Assembly (NCBI GenBank): GCA_003513015.1
Contig: DOTA01000117.1
Span: 1 to 7,308 of the forward strand
From: Chloroflexota bacterium
GTDB taxonomy: Bacteria > Chloroflexota > Anaerolineae > Anaerolineales > UBA11858
Length of the DNA stretch: 7,308 bases
Reading direction: 5' to 3'
Part shown: positions 4,837 through 7,308 of the stretch, piece by piece
How the letters are laid out: every line of letters begins with the position of its first letter
Numbering within the stretch: position 1 is the first letter of the stretch
Program-made: the position numbers and the translations under genes
The notes under the pieces: generated by a model
Databases searched by the model: none
Seen by the model: only the letters and a program-made list of their open reading frames with translations
What the model was told of the DNA's origin: nothing

Positions 4837-7308
4837 TTACTTGACAGCCTCAATCAACTTATCTACCTGGTAATCAGAATTTTTAGCAGCCATCGTGATC
4901 TTTTTGATCAGCTTGTGACTACGCTGGTTTCGGGTGTTCATTTCATCTATTGTGATCTCGGGATCGGAAAGGGTGGTGATCAGGTCAATGGCTAGCAGAC
5001 CACGCAATAAAGTATCCAGGGCTTCTTTGTTGAACCAGAGTACGCCCTCATAACGGTTGATGCGTAGATATTCTTGAATTTCCGGATTGGAAATCCAGGT
5101 GTTGAGTAGGGTGGTTGCGGATTTTTTATTGCCAGCCAGCCCTTCAGCCCAATTCTGCTGTGCCACCAAAATTTTGAGCAACTTCAGGGATTTCTGAACC
5201 CCGTCAGCGGGCAAATCTAAACCGGAGATGGTTTGAGCGATGATTTTACTAAGCAACCATTCGTCGATCAGACTGCGGCTGCGCTCGCTAAAATCTTCGG
5301 TTTCACTGATGGTTTTGCCCAGGTTGTGGGTGAAGACCCAACTGAAGAGCACGCTCCAATGGGCAGGATCACTTTCGGGGGCAATTTGCTGGACAATTTC
5401 ATGATAGATTTTCTCATCCTCGGGGAATTTCTGGGGCAGCAGCATCAAGCCCAGGGTTGTTTCCAATTCCCGGTGGGTAGCCTCGGCGAAGAGTTCTTCA
5501 TCGGCTTGGGTTTCGATTAATTTGTTGATTTCCCGGATCAGATGCCTCATCTTTTGTTCGGCTTCGGTGATCGTGATCTGGATATGATCGTGATCGGCCC
5601 GTCCCAGGGTCGCGCGGTTGATCAAAAGCCAGTTGAACATACCAGGGTTGAACAGCTCTCTAAAGGGATAGTGGATCGGCTGCAAAAAGATTTCTTTGAT
5701 GGCCTCGCTGATGCTGGGCACGCCGCGGCCGTTGAGGTAGCCGTTCAACTGGGCGTATTGCCCCCACTCATTGTCGCGGACCTCTTGAAAATCTAGAAAA
5801 ACTTGATATTTATAGGCGCTTAATTCGATATACAGGCCGCTTTCGTGGATTTCGCGGTTGTTGCGGATATATTGCAGCCCGCTGATCTGGTCACGGAAAA
5901 TCGTAAAAACTTCGGGATTGTTCTGCAAGCCTAAGCCGTCACCGAGATTGCGCTGCACAAAAACGCCATCTCCCTGATTTTTATCCAGGTAGGCGGCCGA
6001 GGCGTTGAGCCAGCCGCGGGCATCGGCCCAGCGATTATGGTAGATCACCAACCCGCGTTCATTGCCGCTTTTATTGGAATAAGCAAATACGTTTTCATTT
6101 ACATGGCCTTCGGGGGCGTAAAAATCGTAGAGTAGAAAATTTTCAACATCGGCGAATAAGTAGCGTTTACGCAGCAACGGGAAAATTTCGCGCTGGTGGC
6201 GTTGCACAAGCTGAGAATCGGGATATTCTTCCCAGTAAGCCCGCCGGTATTCCATGCCATATTTCTCGTGGTAGCCTTCAATTTGGCCGTGACCGAACAT
6301 CGGCAAGCCAGGCAGCGTCGCCATTAAAGTGCAGATACCGAAATATTTATCATCCCGGCCAAATTGTTCGATAGCGGTTTCCTCGTCGGGGTTGTTCATG
6401 AAATTGACGTAACGTTTGAGGATTTGGGGATCAAATTCGAGCGTGTTTTTAATGAGTTGGCGATATTCGTCGTTCTTCTCGTCGCGCAGCATGTTCATGA
6501 AAGCGCTGTTGTAAACCCGGTGCATACCCAGGGTGCGCACGAAGTAACCTTCCATCATCCAAAAGGCTTCGGCTAACAGCAAGGTATCGGGCACTTCTTG
6601 TGCCACGCGATCAACAACTTCGCGCCAGAATTCGATTGGGATGGCGGCATCGAATTGCTCGCGGGTCAGGCCAAATTCGGCGCGGGAGGCAATATCGCCC
6701 CCGCTGCCGGGTTCGGGGAACCATAAGCGTTGGAAGTGTTTCTTGGCCAGGGTCATGGCAGCATCGAAGCGGATCACGGGGAATTTGCGGGCGACATGGA
6801 TAATGGTTTGGATGACGGCCTCGCGCACTTCGGGGTTGAGATAGTTTAGCTGGGCAGTATCATTCCAGGGCATGGAGGTGCCATCGTTGCCGTGATAGAT
6901 AAACTTGGTATCCCCGGTCCAATGATCCACGCGCTTGAAAACCACGGCGGCATCGCTGCGATTGTAGTAGTGATCTTCGAGGTAAATGCCGACGCGCTCA
7001 TCATCAGAAAGGTTGACGCCGTTGAAGGTGTAGGTGGGGAAGGGGCTGTAATCCAGCGAAACGAACCAGTTGGGGTGTTCAATCACCCATTTGGAGTAGA
7101 TGCCCACATGATTAGGAACCATATCGGCTGCCAGGCGAATGCCGCGCTGCCAGGCGCGGTGCCGCAGGTTTTCATAGGCCAGTTCGCCTCCCAGATCTTC
7201 AGCGATCGTGTAATCGTACAAGGAATAGGCCGAGGGCACGGCATCGGGGTTGCCGCACATCTGTTTGATTTTTTGGGAGGCGCTGCTGCGCTCCCACAGG
7301 CCGATCAG
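4837..7308 (-). CDS. GH13 alpha-amylase-superfamily enzyme with long C-terminal extension (partial, N-terminus off right edge)
   Basis: The frame is open from the right edge to TAA at 4839-4837, giving 823 visible residues. The (beta/alpha)8 barrel signatures are present, counted from the first visible residue: region I DMVPNH (62-67), region II VIRFDAA with nucleophile D182, region III LLLAEAF with acid/base E247, and region IV FMNNPDEE with transition-state stabiliser D308. Region IV usually reads N-H-D, so the histidine is absent here. GHGQIEGYHEKYGMEYRRA (339-357) ends the barrel; a beta-rich part follows (about 405-515) and then about 300 mostly helical residues matching no domain I know. 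The protein should act on alpha-glucans, but whether it hydrolyses or transfers cannot be told. ATG 7260 is internal, because the 16 upstream codons (LIGLWERSS...) continue the domain in frame. The true start, and any signal peptide, lie outside the window. It converges on the membrane/TPR gene. Confidence 0.9.
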   Translation of the reverse strand: MIGLWERSSASQKIKQMCGNPDAVPSAYSLYDYTIAEDLGGELAYENLRHRAWQRGIRLAADMVPNHVGIYSKWVIEHPNWFVSLDYSPFPTYTFNGVNLSDDERVGIYLEDHYYNRSDAAVVFKRVDHWTGDTKFIYHGNDGTSMPWNDTAQLNYLNPEVREAVIQTIIHVARKFPVIRFDAAMTLAKKHFQRLWFPEPGSGGDIASRAEFGLTREQFDAAIPIEFWREVVDRVAQEVPDTLLLAEAFWMMEGYFVRTLGMHRVYNSAFMNMLRDEKNDEYRQLIKNTLEFDPQILKRYVNFMNNPDEETAIEQFGRDDKYFGICTLMATLPGLPMFGHGQIEGYHEKYGMEYRRAYWEEYPDSQLVQRHQREIFPLLRKRYLFADVENFLLYDFYAPEGHVNENVFAYSNKSGNERGLVIYHNRWADARGWLNASAAYLDKNQGDGVFVQRNLGDGLGLQNNPEVFTIFRDQISGLQYIRNNREIHESGLYIELSAYKYQVFLDFQEVRDNEWGQYAQLNGYLNGRGVPSISEAIKEIFLQPIHYPFRELFNPGMFNWLLINRATLGRADHDHIQITITEAEQKMRHLIREINKLIETQADEELFAEATHRELETTLGLMLLPQKFPEDEKIYHEIVQQIAPESDPAHWSVLFSWVFTHNLGKTISETEDFSERSRSLIDEWLLSKIIAQTISGLDLPADGVQKSLKLLKILVAQQNWAEGLAGNKKSATTLLNTWISNPEIQEYLRINRYEGVLWFNKEALDTLLRGLLAIDLITTLSDPEITIDEMNTRNQRSHKLIKKITMAAKNSDYQVDKLIEAVK

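Noticed and set aside
5565..5600. Repeated GATCGTGATC-like dyads inside the GH13 gene (a similar one lies near 1226-1240)
   Set aside because: They fall in coding sequence (DHDHIQIT, and GDRDH in GH57) and are explained by Asp/His/Ile codons; no array or spacing pattern was seen.
7258..7260. ATG as the start of the GH13 gene
   Set aside because: Sixteen in-frame codons upstream continue to the window edge without a stop, and the barrel's early strands are missing, so this Met is internal.

Overview
The window is bacterial chromosomal DNA. It holds four protein genes, two of them cut by the window edges, and shows no RNA genes, CRISPR array, transposase or phage genes. No marker gene fixes the taxonomy. 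The combination of a YprB/MrfB-type exonuclease carrying TPRs, a stand-alone GH57 protein of the type associated with DUF3536, and a very long GH13 amylase-like protein is what I would expect in Chloroflexota (Anaerolineae-like). This is an inference held with modest confidence.

Layout from left to right: (1) complement(<1..1079) is a DEDD-superfamily exonuclease of the YprB/MrfB family with C-terminal TPRs, whose C-terminus runs off the left edge. (2) A 111-bp divergent intergenic region follows. (3) 1191..2690 (+) is a GH57 alpha-glucan-active enzyme with both catalytic residues visible. (4) 2691..2991 is a roughly 300-bp AT-rich non-coding region with a convincing sigma70-type promoter, a perfect inverted repeat inside the promoter spacer, and three successive hairpins in the predicted leader. 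(5) 2992..4749 (+) is a protein of unknown function with six predicted membrane helices, a helix-hairpin-helix-like segment and C-terminal TPRs. (6) A nested hairpin lies between convergent genes at 4768..4814. (7) complement(4837..>7308) is a GH13 alpha-amylase-superfamily enzyme with a long C-terminal extension, whose N-terminus runs off the right edge.

The two glycoside hydrolases suggest alpha-glucan (glycogen or maltodextrin) turnover, probably cytoplasmic, but they are in opposite orientations and are not one operon. The exonuclease is a DNA-repair type gene unrelated to sugar metabolism. The membrane/TPR protein has its own promoter and leader and is clearly more AT-rich than the exonuclease gene and most of the amylase gene. 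It looks like an independently regulated, possibly acquired unit, and it and its leader are the most promising unexplained part of the window.
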